Assembly: GCA_965248715.1 (NCBI GenBank)
Contig: CBDFKB010000007.1
Span: 620,001 to 684,000 of the forward strand
Source: CBDFKB01 sp965248715
Lineage (GTDB): Bacteria > Pseudomonadota > Alphaproteobacteria > Rhizobiales > Rhizobiaceae
Direction of reading: 5' to 3'
DNA: 64,000 nt
Part shown: positions 18,744-27,787 of the stretch, in pieces
How the letters are laid out: every line of letters begins with the position of its first letter
Numbering within the stretch: the first letter of the stretch is position 1
The notes under the pieces: generated by a model
What the model was told of the DNA's origin: nothing
Databases searched by the model: none
Seen by the model: only the letters and a program-made list of their open reading frames with translations
Translations under genes and position numbers: made by a program

Positions 18744-19427
18744 TTATGGCACCAGCTTATAACCGCCGCTTTCGGTTACCAAAAGCCTGGCATTTGAGGG
18801 ATTGCGTTCGATCTTTTGACGCAGTCGATAAATGTGGGTTTCAAGGGTATGGGTGGTAACGCCGGAATTGTAGCCCCACACTTCTTCCAGCAATTCGTCA
18901 CGGCCAATGATCTTTTGCTCGGCCCGGTAAAGATATTTCATGATCGAGGTTTCTTTCTCGGTCAGTCGGACCTTGGAACCGTTTTCGTCGATCAGCATCT
19001 TTTGCGCCGGCTTGAACGTATAGGGGCCGACCGAGAAAATTGCGTCCTCACTTTGTTCATGGGCGCGCAATTGCGCACGGATACGGGCCAACAATACCGC
19101 GAAGCGGAACGGTTTCGGCACATAGTCATTGGCACCTGCCTCAAGACCGAGGATCGTGTCAGAATCAGTGTCATGGCCAGTCAACATTATGATCGGCGCC
19201 TTGAACCCGCCCTTGCGCAACAATTTAACCGCTTCGCGACCATCCATGTCGGGCAATCCTACATCCATGATCAGCAAATCGATATGGTTGCCACGGGCTG
19301 CCTGCACCCCCTTGGCAGCGCTGTTTTCGCTAGTAATGTCGAACTCTTCATAAAGCGACAATTGTTCGGTTAGCGCCTCGCGCAGGTCTTCATCATCATC
19401 GACCAATAAAATGTGTCTTGCAGTCAT
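18744..19427 (-). CDS. cenR: OmpR-family response regulator, CenR/OtpR-like
   Basis: 227 residues: receiver domain (residues 1-120; acidic pocket VDDDED, phospho-acceptor Asp in LLIMDVGLPDMDG, Lys in YVPKPF) and a C-terminal winged helix (LTEKETSIMKYLYRAEQKIIGRDELLEEVWGYNSGVTTHTLETHIYRLRQKIE). The sequence closely resembles, from memory, the essential alphaproteobacterial regulator CenR (Caulobacter) / OtpR (Brucella), which controls cell-envelope genes. Its origin-proximal position agrees with Caulobacter. No histidine kinase is next to it, as in those species. It is divergent from an L,D-transpeptidase gene, a plausible envelope-related partner. Confidence 0.8.
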   Translation of the reverse strand: MTARHILLVDDDEDLREALTEQLSLYEEFDITSENSAAKGVQAARGNHIDLLIMDVGLPDMDGREAVKLLRKGGFKAPIIMLTGHDTDSDTILGLEAGANDYVPKPFRFAVLLARIRAQLRAHEQSEDAIFSVGPYTFKPAQKMLIDENGSKVRLTEKETSIMKYLYRAEQKIIGRDELLEEVWGYNSGVTTHTLETHIYRLRQKIERNPSNARLLVTESGGYKLVP

Positions 19428-19572
19428 GTCACCCTCGAAGATTTACCGGTATAAGTTAAGTCTTGGTCAGGTGCTGAAATCCGCGCCACCGGCCCGGCAC
19501 CGTTGGCTGGATATAGGCGATGGTTAAATGCGTCTGTAGACGTTTCGCTAGTTAACACGTCCTTGTGATAAA

Positions 19573-20160
19573 ATGGCAAACTTCGTGAATTGTACACAAC
19601 CGACTCCGCAAACGTCAAAACCCATCTTGCACCGCAAGCCGGTTCTGCGCATCGATGTGCGCCGCAAACCCGGTAGCAATACCACCGGGATTGCGACAAT
19701 TGCTGGGCGAACCCTGCATTGCGCGCTTGGCCGGGCCGGTATCACCAATCGCAAACGCGAAGGTGACGGCGCCACCCCGGTTGGCGTATTTCGACTACTT
19801 GGCATTTATGTTCGCGCCGATAAATGGATAGTACGTCATGGCCGATTGCCAGTGCGCGTGACCAACATACACAGCGGCTGGTGCGATCACGCCGGCAGCC
19901 CCAACTACAACCGACTGGTTCGGCTGCCTTTTGCCGATAGCCATGAAAAAATGTGGCGCAACGATCCGCTTTACGACCTCTTGATCGTCAACAGCCACAA
20001 TCAATCGCCGCGACTTCATAGCGGTGGCAGTGCTATTTTTGTTCACATTGCTGGGTCAGGCTATCACGCGACCGAGGGATGTGTGGCGTTAGCGCGCCGT
20101 GACCTAATTTGGCTGATCGCAAATGTCGGTCGCGAAACCAGATTGGTTATTCACCCCTGA
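19573..20160 (+). CDS. L,D-transpeptidase (YkuD) family protein
   Basis: 195 residues. The catalytic YkuD block is present: VNSHNQSPRLHSGGSAIFVHIAGSGYHATEGCVALARRDL, with the nucleophilic Cys in TEGCVAL preceded by the conserved His in FVHI. The family forms 3-3 peptidoglycan crosslinks or attaches proteins to the wall. There is no clear signal peptide at this ATG, so either export uses another route or the start is misjudged. Its 3' end overlaps yggS convergently by 10 bases. It faces the CenR-like regulator across a 145-base divergent promoter region. Confidence 0.85.
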   Translation: MANFVNCTQPTPQTSKPILHRKPVLRIDVRRKPGSNTTGIATIAGRTLHCALGRAGITNRKREGDGATPVGVFRLLGIYVRADKWIVRHGRLPVRVTNIHSGWCDHAGSPNYNRLVRLPFADSHEKMWRNDPLYDLLIVNSHNQSPRLHSGGSAIFVHIAGSGYHATEGCVALARRDLIWLIANVGRETRLVIHP

Positions 20161-20840
20161 ATCGGTGATCTGGAACCGAAAATCGCGCTGCCGACCCGAA
20201 CCTGGCTGGCGCCATATTCGATCGCCTGTTCGAAATCAGCCGACATGCCCATGGAGAGCTTCACAATGCCGCACTTTTGGCCGATTTCCCGCAATAAGGC
20301 GAAATGGCGCGCGGGTGGTTCGTCAAAGGGCGGAATGCACATTAGGCCAGCAATATTCAGCCCGGCATCCAGGGTGCACCATTTCACAAATGCACCGGCA
20401 TCTTTTGGTGCGATGCCAGCTTTTTGCGGCTCAAGCCCGGTATTGATTTGAACGAACAGTTCCGGTGTGCGGTGTTGGTTAGCGCATTGTGCGGCGATTG
20501 CGGTTACAATTTTTTCCCGGTCCAGGGTCTCGATCACGTCAAACAATGCAACCGCCTGGGCAGCCTTATTGCTTTGCAATGGCCCGATCAGGTGCAGTTT
20601 GATCCGGTCATATTGCTGTTTTAGTAGCGGCCATTTTCGCTCCGCCTCCTGGACCCGGTTTTCGCCGAACAGGTTTTGACCAGCCTCAATCACCGGGCGT
20701 ATCGTATCGGCGTCGAAATTTTTCGAGACCGCCACCAATTCGATCGTATCGCCGGCTCTTCCTGCATTGGTTGCGGCACGGACGATGCGGTTTTTGATCT
20801 CGGCAAGATTGCCGGTGGCATCGGGTTGAGGCTGGTTCAT
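20151..20840 (-). CDS. yggS: YggS-family PLP-homeostasis protein
   Basis: 229 residues of the alanine-racemase-like TIM barrel (PLPBP family): IELVAVSKNFDADTIRPVIEAGQNLFGENRVQEAERKWPLL contains the PLP-binding Lys (AVSK), and SMGMSADFEQAIEYGASQVRVGSAIFG binds the phosphate. The family has no racemase activity and maintains PLP and amino-acid pools. Length and motifs are normal. It is divergent from leuS (137 bases between). Confidence 0.93.
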   Translation of the reverse strand: MNQPQPDATGNLAEIKNRIVRAATNAGRAGDTIELVAVSKNFDADTIRPVIEAGQNLFGENRVQEAERKWPLLKQQYDRIKLHLIGPLQSNKAAQAVALFDVIETLDREKIVTAIAAQCANQHRTPELFVQINTGLEPQKAGIAPKDAGAFVKWCTLDAGLNIAGLMCIPPFDEPPARHFALLREIGQKCGIVKLSMGMSADFEQAIEYGASQVRVGSAIFGSRSPIQG

Positions 20841-20977
20841 GATCTAATGCTTTTCGAAGTGCTGGCGACGGTGGACATTTTCGAGCTATTGAATGGTGAG
20901 CCGATGATTGACTTGGGTGGCGCACCGGCACATACCATCACCGCCCAATTCCGCCAACAACATCACAACGGCCCGTC

Positions 20978-23587
20978 ATGATTGCAGAACGCTATAATCA
21001 CCGGCAAGCCGAGCCGAAATGGCAATTGGCCTGGCAACAGGCTGGGCTTTTTCAAACCGATACCGACCCAGACAATCTGGCGCAGAAATATTACGTGCTG
21101 GAAATGTTCCCCTACCCCTCCGGCCGCATCCATATGGGCCATGTGCGCAATTACACCATGGGCGATGTGGTCGCGCGTTACAAACGCGCCAAAGGTTTCA
21201 ATGTGTTGCACCCAATGGGTTGGGATGCTTTTGGCTTGCCAGCGGAAAATGCCGCTAAACAGAAAAACGTCCACCCGAGCGAGTGGACTTACCAAAACAT
21301 CGCCACCATGCGCAGTCAGCTAAAACTGATGGGCCTGTCGCTGGACTGGGATCGAGAGATTGCAACCTGCGATGTGGAATATTACCAGCAGCAACAGGCA
21401 CTATTTCTCGATTTTTTTGACCAGGACTTGGTTTACCGTGGCAAGGCGCGGGTCAATTGGGATCCGGTTGACCAAACTGTTTTAGCCAACGAACAGGTAA
21501 TTGACGGCCTCGGCTGGCGCTCAGGCGCAGCGGTAGAGCAACGTGAATTGTCCCAATGGTTCTTCCGCATTTCTGATTACTCGGACGAGTTGCTTGAGGC
21601 GCTCGATACCCTTGAGCGCTGGCCGGACAAGGTCCGGCTGATGCAGAAAAACTGGATTGGTCGTTCCGAGGGCCTGCATATCCGTTTCCAATTGAGCGGT
21701 GCGCCAATTGCCGGCAGCAGTGAGTTGGAAGTTTTCACCACCCGACCAGATACCCTTTTTGGTGCCAGCTTCATGGCCCTGTCGCCGGACCATGCGATGA
21801 GCCAGGCGCTTGCCGAGAACAACCCGCAACTGGCGAAATTCATTGTGGAATGCCGCCGCCTCGGGACCTCGGTTGCGGTAATCGAAGCAGCGCAAAAGCA
21901 AGGTTACGATACCGGAATTACTGTGCGCCATCCAATGATCGAAGGGGCGACTTTGCCGATCTATGTGGCCAATTTTGTGCTGATGGATTACGGCACCGGA
22001 GCGATTTTCGGCTGCCCCGGTCATGACCAGCGTGACCTCGATTTTGCCCGCAAATACAACCTTGATGTGGTGCCCGTGGTGCTGCCGCCAGATGGAGATC
22101 TTGCGACCTTTCACATCACCGACCAAGCCTATACTGGGCCCGGCACCCTTATCAACTCCGATTTCCTTAACAACCTTACGATTAACGACGCCAAAGAGGC
22201 GATAGCGACCAGGCTGGAACAGGTGATGGTTGGTGGTGAGCCCCAGGCCTCGCGACGGATTAACTTTCGGTTGCGTGACTGGTTGATTTCTCGCCAGCGT
22301 TATTGGGGCTGTCCGATCCCGGTGGTCAATTGTGAGATCTGTGGCATGGTACCGGAAAGCCGTGAAAACCTGCCGATAATCTTGCCGCAAGACGTTAGTT
22401 TTGAAGTGCCGGGCAATCCGCTGGATCGGCACCAGGAATGGAAATTTACCCATTGTCCGAAATGCGGCGGGAAGGCGCAACGTGAGACCGATACCATGGA
22501 CACATTCGTTGATTCGTCCTGGTATTTTGCGCGCTTTACCGACCCGCGGGTCGCCACCCCGACCACGCCGAAAATCGCTAACCATTGGCTGCCGGTCGAC
22601 CAATATATCGGCGGCGTAGAACATGCGATCCTGCATTTGCTATATTCGCGGTTTTTCACCCGTGCCATGAGCCGTTCCGGCCATCTTGATCTTGCAGAAC
22701 CGTTTGCCGGCCTGTTTACCCAAGGCATGGTGACCCACGAAACCTATAAGGGCACCGATGGCCAGTGGTTGTTTCCCGAACAAGTGCAAATAAGGGATGG
22801 CAAAGCGGTACATACGGGTACCGGTGAGACGGTGATCATCGGTTCGGTCGAATCGATGTCAAAATCAAAAAAGAATGTGATCGATCCCGACGATATTATC
22901 GCCAGCTACGGCGCCGATACCGCACGTTGGTTCATGTTGTCCGACACGCCGCCGGAGCGCGATATCGAATGGACGGATGCCGGCGCCGAGGGCGCGCACC
23001 GTTTCGTTCAGCGCCTATGGCGGCTGGTTAACCAACATGTGGGGGGCGATAAGGTTGGCGGCGAGCGATCCAGCGCCCAGGATCTGACCGCGCTTGAAAT
23101 TCGCCAGCTTGCCCACCGGACCACCTACGGTGTCGAGCGGGACATCGAAACCCTCGGTTTCAACCGCGCGGTAGCGAAAATTCATGAATTTGCCAACGGA
23201 TTGTCAAACCTGACCGGCAGGCAGGAAAAAGCCAGTCGGGTAATTATCGAAGCCACCACCGAAGCACTGGACATCATGGTACGGCTATTTGCACCGATGA
23301 TGCCACATCTGGCCGAGGAATGTTGGCAGGTTTTAGGCAAAAAAGGTTTGGTATCAGCGGCACCCTGGCCAGTTGCGGATCCGGAAATGCTTAAACAGCA
23401 ACGGATCATTTTGCCAATCCAGATCAACGGCAAACGCCGCGGCGAAATTTCGGTTGATGCGGGTGCCAATGTGGAGGAAATTGAGGCTGCCGTCCTGGAA
23501 ACCGCTGTGGTACAATCGGCGCTCAATGGCGGTTCACCGCGCAGATGCATTGTAGTGCCTGGAAGGATTGTGAATGTGGTGCTTTGA
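20978..23587 (+). CDS. leuS: Leucyl-tRNA synthetase
   Basis: 869 residues, full-length class I synthetase. HIGH-type motif in PYPSGRIHMGHVRNYTMGD, editing (CP1) domain with TRPDTLFGASFMALSPDH and the later DYGTGAIFGCPGHDQRDLDFA, a zinc-like segment (CEICG/CPKCGG), and the KMSKS motif as SMSKSKKNVIDP. It charges tRNA-Leu in the cytoplasm. leuS-lptE-holA is a typical alphaproteobacterial operon and is seen here with a 14-base overlap to lptE. Confidence 0.98.
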   Translation: MIAERYNHRQAEPKWQLAWQQAGLFQTDTDPDNLAQKYYVLEMFPYPSGRIHMGHVRNYTMGDVVARYKRAKGFNVLHPMGWDAFGLPAENAAKQKNVHPSEWTYQNIATMRSQLKLMGLSLDWDREIATCDVEYYQQQQALFLDFFDQDLVYRGKARVNWDPVDQTVLANEQVIDGLGWRSGAAVEQRELSQWFFRISDYSDELLEALDTLERWPDKVRLMQKNWIGRSEGLHIRFQLSGAPIAGSSELEVFTTRPDTLFGASFMALSPDHAMSQALAENNPQLAKFIVECRRLGTSVAVIEAAQKQGYDTGITVRHPMIEGATLPIYVANFVLMDYGTGAIFGCPGHDQRDLDFARKYNLDVVPVVLPPDGDLATFHITDQAYTGPGTLINSDFLNNLTINDAKEAIATRLEQVMVGGEPQASRRINFRLRDWLISRQRYWGCPIPVVNCEICGMVPESRENLPIILPQDVSFEVPGNPLDRHQEWKFTHCPKCGGKAQRETDTMDTFVDSSWYFARFTDPRVATPTTPKIANHWLPVDQYIGGVEHAILHLLYSRFFTRAMSRSGHLDLAEPFAGLFTQGMVTHETYKGTDGQWLFPEQVQIRDGKAVHTGTGETVIIGSVESMSKSKKNVIDPDDIIASYGADTARWFMLSDTPPERDIEWTDAGAEGAHRFVQRLWRLVNQHVGGDKVGGERSSAQDLTALEIRQLAHRTTYGVERDIETLGFNRAVAKIHEFANGLSNLTGRQEKASRVIIEATTEALDIMVRLFAPMMPHLAEECWQVLGKKGLVSAAPWPVADPEMLKQQRIILPIQINGKRRGEISVDAGANVEEIEAAVLETAVVQSALNGGSPRRCIVVPGRIVNVVL

Positions 23588-24098
23588 CCGAACCGTGCAC
23601 CGGCTCGTAGTGATCGTTGCATTTGTAGCTGTAGCGGCGATTTCTGGCTGCCAGTTCCAACCGCTATACGGCTCTGCCAGCATCGGTGGACAATCAGGGG
23701 TAGATTTGTCGACCATTACCATTGGACCGGTCAGTACCCGCGAAGCCCAGCAGGTTCGCAATCATTTGCTGTTTTTGTTTATCGGTGGCGGTGCGGCGCC
23801 GCCGGCAACCCACGAACTTAACCTTCGGGTTACCAGTTCAATCGCTAATCTGGCGGTCCAGACATCGGCCAAAGATACCACTGCCGCCAGGGTCACGATC
23901 ACTGCAAGTTACATGCTCAGTAAGATCGAAGGCGGAGATACTATCGCCAGGGGGTCGCGCAACGCATTTGCCGCATTTGACCGTACCACCCAGGATTTCG
24001 CCAACCTCCGCGCCGAGCGCGAGGCACAAGATCGTGCCGCTCGAGAGGTTGCGGAACAAATCCGTTTGGCGATCGCGGCGGAAATGTCGCGTAACTGA
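23574..24098 (+). CDS. lptE: LPS-assembly lipoprotein LptE
   Basis: 174 residues with a lipoprotein signal peptide (VVIVAFVAVAAISGC, lipid-modified Cys at about residue 26) followed by QFQPLYG, the usual start of mature LptE in this class. LptE plugs the LptD barrel in the outer membrane and helps LPS export. It overlaps the 3' end of leuS by 14 bases and is followed by holA after 6 bases, so all three are probably translated from one message. Confidence 0.88.
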   Translation: MWCFDRTVHRLVVIVAFVAVAAISGCQFQPLYGSASIGGQSGVDLSTITIGPVSTREAQQVRNHLLFLFIGGGAAPPATHELNLRVTSSIANLAVQTSAKDTTAARVTITASYMLSKIEGGDTIARGSRNAFAAFDRTTQDFANLRAEREAQDRAAREVAEQIRLAIAAEMSRN

Positions 24099-24104
24099 TC
24101 GGCG

Positions 24105-25139
24105 ATGGCCCAGCTCAAAGCAAACGAAGTTGAGCGGTTTATCGAAAATCCGGATCCGTCGGTAACCGCGGTTCTCGTATATGGCGTCGATAACGGGTTG
24201 GTCTCAGAGAGGGCCAGCCGGATTGCACAGGCAAGCACCATCGACCGAAAGGATCCGTTTGCGTCGGCGCGCCTGGAGGCCGACGAAGTTGCCGCCGATC
24301 CGTTAAGCCTGCTTGATGAGGCAAACACCATCAATATGTTCGGTGGCCGGCGCTTGATCCGAATTTCTGGCACCACCAGGCGCAATCTTGCTGCAGCCAT
24401 CAAACCATTGTTGGAAACCCCGCCTGATCAGGCGATGCTTCTTGTCGAGGCCGGCGACCTGAAACGGGATGCCGCGTTGCGCAAATTGTTTGAAGGCGCG
24501 CGTAGCACTGTTATTATACCATGCTACCGCGACAATGACGCAGCACTTGACCGTTTGATCGATGAAGAATTGGTGCAGCACGGCCTGGCGGTCGACCGCG
24601 ACATCAAGGCGTTGCTGCGCTCGATGCTTGGCGACGATCGGCTGGCTTCGCGCGGTGAATTGGCCAAACTAGCGCTTTATTGTGGCGATACCGATCATGT
24701 CAGTGAAGATGACATCAAAGCAGTGATGGGCGACGCCTCGGCGCTGGTCTTGGACGAGATCATCGATGCCGCCGCGCTTGGTAATCTGCAACCGATCGAC
24801 CGCACCTTGCGCCGCATGATCGATGCCGGAACCGCACCCGACACAATCATTCGCATGGCGCTAGGCCATTTCCAGCAATTGCAGAAGATCCGCGTACAGT
24901 TTGACGATGGTGACAATGCCCAAAGCCTGGTCGCCAGACTGCGCCCGCCGGTGCATTTTTCCAGGCGCGACCGGGTGATCAGGGCGGTCCGGATCTGGCG
25001 TGGCGACCGGTTGGCCAAGGCCGCGGTACGCCTGCAACAAACAATGTTGGATTGCCGCAAAAGCCCAACCCTTGGCCCGATTTTGGTCATGACCACATTA
25101 TTTGCAATTGCCCTGGAGGCGAAGCGGCAAGGCGGCTAA
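24105..25139 (+). CDS. holA: DNA polymerase III subunit delta (HolA)
   Basis: 344 residues. N-terminal segment (AVLVYGVDNGLVSERASRIAQ) and NMFGGRRLIRISGTTRRNLAAAIKPLLETPPDQAMLLVEAGDLKRDAALRKLFE follow the clamp-loader delta pattern, with AAA+-like domains I-II and a helical collar. Delta opens the beta clamp in the clamp-loader complex. Last gene of the leuS operon; a dispersed repeat begins 35 bases after its stop. Confidence 0.93.
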   Translation: MAQLKANEVERFIENPDPSVTAVLVYGVDNGLVSERASRIAQASTIDRKDPFASARLEADEVAADPLSLLDEANTINMFGGRRLIRISGTTRRNLAAAIKPLLETPPDQAMLLVEAGDLKRDAALRKLFEGARSTVIIPCYRDNDAALDRLIDEELVQHGLAVDRDIKALLRSMLGDDRLASRGELAKLALYCGDTDHVSEDDIKAVMGDASALVLDEIIDAAALGNLQPIDRTLRRMIDAGTAPDTIIRMALGHFQQLQKIRVQFDDGDNAQSLVARLRPPVHFSRRDRVIRAVRIWRGDRLAKAAVRLQQTMLDCRKSPTLGPILVMTTLFAIALEAKRQGG

Positions 25140-25173
25140 CCAAGTTTTCGGCGGATGACGGGACGACCGTGTC

Positions 25174-25277
25174 CTAGCGCTTGTCACGAAGCGTTGGCAT
25201 AGCTTCGTCGCGCTATCTCTTTGTTTATGCGTGTCATTTTCCAAAAACCGGTACCCACTTTTAGGTGACACGCTCTA
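25174..25277 (-). repeat. Dispersed double-hairpin repeat, copy D
   Basis: Reverse orientation (CTAGCGCTTGTCACGAAGCG ... GGTGACACGCTCTA). It lies between the convergent ends of holA and parB. The inner stem AAAA-CCGGTACC core is intact. Confidence 0.88.
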
Positions 25278-25301
25278 TCAAGCGTACGATCAACCCTTGG
25301 T

Positions 25302-26186
25302 TCACTCACCGGCAAGGCGGCGGCAAATTTCATCAAGTTGCTCAAGGGTGCGATAGCCGATTTGCACTTGCCCAGAACCGTTTCCCTTGTCATTGACCAC
25401 AACTGCCAGGCCGAGGGCAGATTCCAGCCTGCGTTCCAGTGCCACGGTTTCCGCTGGTTTTTGTGGCGCTGCCTTGGCGCGGCTTGAAACCGTACCGTTA
25501 TGTTTTTGCTGCGCCAGGCGTTCGGTCTCGCGCACCGACAAGCCTTTGTCGGCAATAATTTTGGCGAGCGCATCCGGGTCGTCAGCGGTTATCAGCGCCC
25601 TGGCATGGCCAGCGGTCAAGGCGCCAGCGCGGATCATGTTGCGCACCCGATCCGGCAGTTTCAACAGCCGCAAGGTATTGGCCACATGGCTGCGGCTTTT
25701 GCCGATTATCTGGGCCAGTTGGGTTTGGCTATGGCCATAGCCATCGATCAATTGCTGATAGCCGTTTGCTTCATCGATCGGATCGAGATCGGTGCGCTGC
25801 ACGTTTTCGATAATTGCCAATTCCAGCGCTTGGCGATCCCCCACATCGCGGATCAGAACCGGGATGCGTTCCAGGCCGGCGCGTTGCGCCGCCCGCCAGC
25901 GTCGCTCGCCGGCGATGATTTCATATTCTGCGCCGTCATCAACCTCGCCTTTAACCGGCCTGACCAAAATCGGTTGCACCACCCCGTGTTCAGCAATCGA
26001 ACCGGCCAGTTCCTCCAGTTCTTCTTCGCCAAACACCCGTCTTGGATTATTGGCATTGGCGCGCACCCATTCGATCGGCACATCGCGGTCGGCCTCGGCC
26101 TTGCGATCTACATGTTTTTCATCGAGATCGCCGATCAGCGCCGCCAGACCCTTGCCCAACCGTTGCCTTGAAGCATCTTGTGCCAT
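25302..26186 (-). CDS. parB: Chromosome-partitioning protein ParB
   Basis: 294 residues. The N-terminal CTPase/ParB domain carries IAEHGVVQPILVRPV and GERRWRAAQRAGLERIPV; the central helix-turn-helix is HSQTQLAQIIGKSRSHVANTLRLLKLP; a C-terminal dimerisation segment ends IGYRTLEQLDEICRRLAGE. It loads onto the parS palindromes found at 27717, 29724 and 29760 and works with ParA to segregate origins. parA is immediately upstream (71 bases between), same strand. Confidence 0.97.
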   Translation of the reverse strand: MAQDASRQRLGKGLAALIGDLDEKHVDRKAEADRDVPIEWVRANANNPRRVFGEEELEELAGSIAEHGVVQPILVRPVKGEVDDGAEYEIIAGERRWRAAQRAGLERIPVLIRDVGDRQALELAIIENVQRTDLDPIDEANGYQQLIDGYGHSQTQLAQIIGKSRSHVANTLRLLKLPDRVRNMIRAGALTAGHARALITADDPDALAKIIADKGLSVRETERLAQQKHNGTVSSRAKAAPQKPAETVALERRLESALGLAVVVNDKGNGSGQVQIGYRTLEQLDEICRRLAGE

Positions 26187-26257
26187 TCATTTTTCCCTAC
26201 AATTGGTCCTTGTGGGCGGAACTATATAGGTGACCGCCAAATTGTTGCGAACCCGAA

Positions 26258-27073
26258 TCAAGCCGCCTGCAAACGTTTTTCGCGTTGGATTACTTCAGAT
26301 GCCAGTTTCAAATAGGCCTGGCTTCCGGCACATTTTAGATCATACAGGATCGCTGGTTTGCCAAAGGACGGCGCTTCCGACAATCGCACATTGCGCGGGA
26401 TCAGGGTTTTATAGACCACCGATCCCATATGTTTTCGTACATCCGCTACCACCTGGTCGGCTAAATTATTGCGCGAATCATACATGGTCATCACGATACC
26501 ATGGATAATCAGGTCCGGATTGACCCCTGAGCGTACCTCTTCGATGGTGTGTAAGATTTGGCTTAGGCCTTCAAGTGCGAAAAATTCGCATTGCAAGGGT
26601 ACCAGCACCGACTGAGCCGCCGTCATGGCGTTAATCGTTAGCAAATTGAGTGATGGCGGGCAGTCGATCAACAAGTAATCATAGGGCATAGCGCTATAGT
26701 CATGGCGCGAAACCGCCTTGCGCAACCGTTTCACCCGGCCGTCGGATTGCGAAATCTCCATTTCCACCCCGAGCAAGTCCAGTGTGGAAGGTACCAGATG
26801 CAATTGCGGAATAGCGGTCTTGACCACCGCGTCGGCCAGTTCGCATCGACCGGTCAAAACATCGTAGGAAGATTGGCCGCGATCCGCGCGTTCGACCCCA
26901 AGGCCGGTACTGGCATTGCCCTGCGGATCGAGATCGACAACCAACACGAATTTGCCGATCGCCGCCAAAGCTGTCGCCAGATTAATCGCGGTGGTGGTTT
27001 TGCCCACACCACCCTTCTGGTTGGCAATGGCGATGATCCTTGGCTGGCTCTTATTGCCCATCCGTCTTTCCAT
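26258..27073 (-). CDS. parA: Chromosome-partitioning ATPase ParA (Soj)
   Basis: 271 residues from ATG 27073, which is preceded by AAGGA; ATG 27061 and 27124 are alternatives. Deviant Walker A motif IIAIANQKGGVGKTTTAINLATAL, Walker B-like DYLLIDCPPSLNLLTINAM, and LVPLQCEFFALEGLSQ. ParA forms ATP-dependent dimers on the nucleoid and moves ParB-parS complexes. The longest frame would overlap the end of rsmG, and all starts keep the rsmG-parA-parB order as an operon. Confidence 0.96.
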   Translation of the reverse strand: MERRMGNKSQPRIIAIANQKGGVGKTTTAINLATALAAIGKFVLVVDLDPQGNASTGLGVERADRGQSSYDVLTGRCELADAVVKTAIPQLHLVPSTLDLLGVEMEISQSDGRVKRLRKAVSRHDYSAMPYDYLLIDCPPSLNLLTINAMTAAQSVLVPLQCEFFALEGLSQILHTIEEVRSGVNPDLIIHGIVMTMYDSRNNLADQVVADVRKHMGSVVYKTLIPRNVRLSEAPSFGKPAILYDLKCAGSQAYLKLASEVIQREKRLQAA

Positions 27074-27134
27074 TTTGTCCTTGGCAACATTGTCGCCGTT
27101 TGCTGGAAATTGCTTTCTTCCCATACATGGTCGA

Positions 27135-27764
27135 TCAAGTTGCGGGGATAATTTCAACCAGATTGTCTATTTGCAATAATACAGAACCCTGTTCGGTCCG
27201 GCTTGGGTGTTCTACCAGATCAAATTGCCAGCGACCATGGGCTTCCGCAATTTCCTGGCCGCTTTTAGCACCCTTGTGGAACAGGCCGGTGGCTCCTTGT
27301 TTTAACCATGGTGCGGTTAGTTCGAGCAATTTCGGTAATGGAGCTAGGGCCCTTGCAGTGACAATCTGCGGTGAGGGCAGTTTTTGCGCCGCCATTTCAA
27401 TCCGTATTGGATGGATTTCGGCGCTCGTGGCGGTTTCCCGGGCCACGGCGCGTAGAAACGCGGATTTTCGTTGGTTCGATTCCACCAGATCAACCCGTCC
27501 CGCCCCTTGGTGCCGGCATATGGCAATCACCATTCCGGGAAACCCGGCGCCCGATCCCACATCCAACCAATCTTTGGCATTGGGCATTAAGCTTAGGCAC
27601 TGCAGGCTGTCGGCCACATGCCTGTGCCAAAACTGCGACACAGTATCAGGAGCGACCAAATTGATCTTCTGCTGCCAGACCGCTAACAGAGCCCGATATC
27701 GCTCCAGACGGGCCCATGTTTCACGTGAAACAGGATATATTCGGCTAAGCTCGGTACGCTCCAA
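27135..27764 (-). CDS. rsmG: 16S rRNA (guanine527-N7)-methyltransferase RsmG
   Basis: 209 residues. SAM-binding motif DWLDVGSGAGFPGMVIAICRH, followed by VDLVESNQRKSAFLRAVARETA and the family segment QIVTARALAPLPKLLELTAPWLKQG. It methylates G527 of 16S rRNA. The 5' part contains a perfect parS site encoding PVSRETW. It lies 23 bases downstream of mnmG in the usual mnmG-rsmG-parA-parB order. Confidence 0.96.
   Translation of the reverse strand: MERTELSRIYPVSRETWARLERYRALLAVWQQKINLVAPDTVSQFWHRHVADSLQCLSLMPNAKDWLDVGSGAGFPGMVIAICRHQGAGRVDLVESNQRKSAFLRAVARETATSAEIHPIRIEMAAQKLPSPQIVTARALAPLPKLLELTAPWLKQGATGLFHKGAKSGQEIAEAHGRWQFDLVEHPSRTEQGSVLLQIDNLVEIIPAT
27717..27732. promoter_or_regulatory. parS site 1 (perfect)
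   Basis: TGTTTCACGTGAAACA, an exact match to the ParB-binding palindrome, inside the 5' coding region of rsmG. Confidence 0.97.
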
Positions 27765-27787
27765 TGTGCTTTCCCCAAAGTGCCCGA

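Noticed and set aside
21521..22636. 371-residue antisense frame inside leuS
   Set aside because: Shadow of leuS codons; no motifs of its own.
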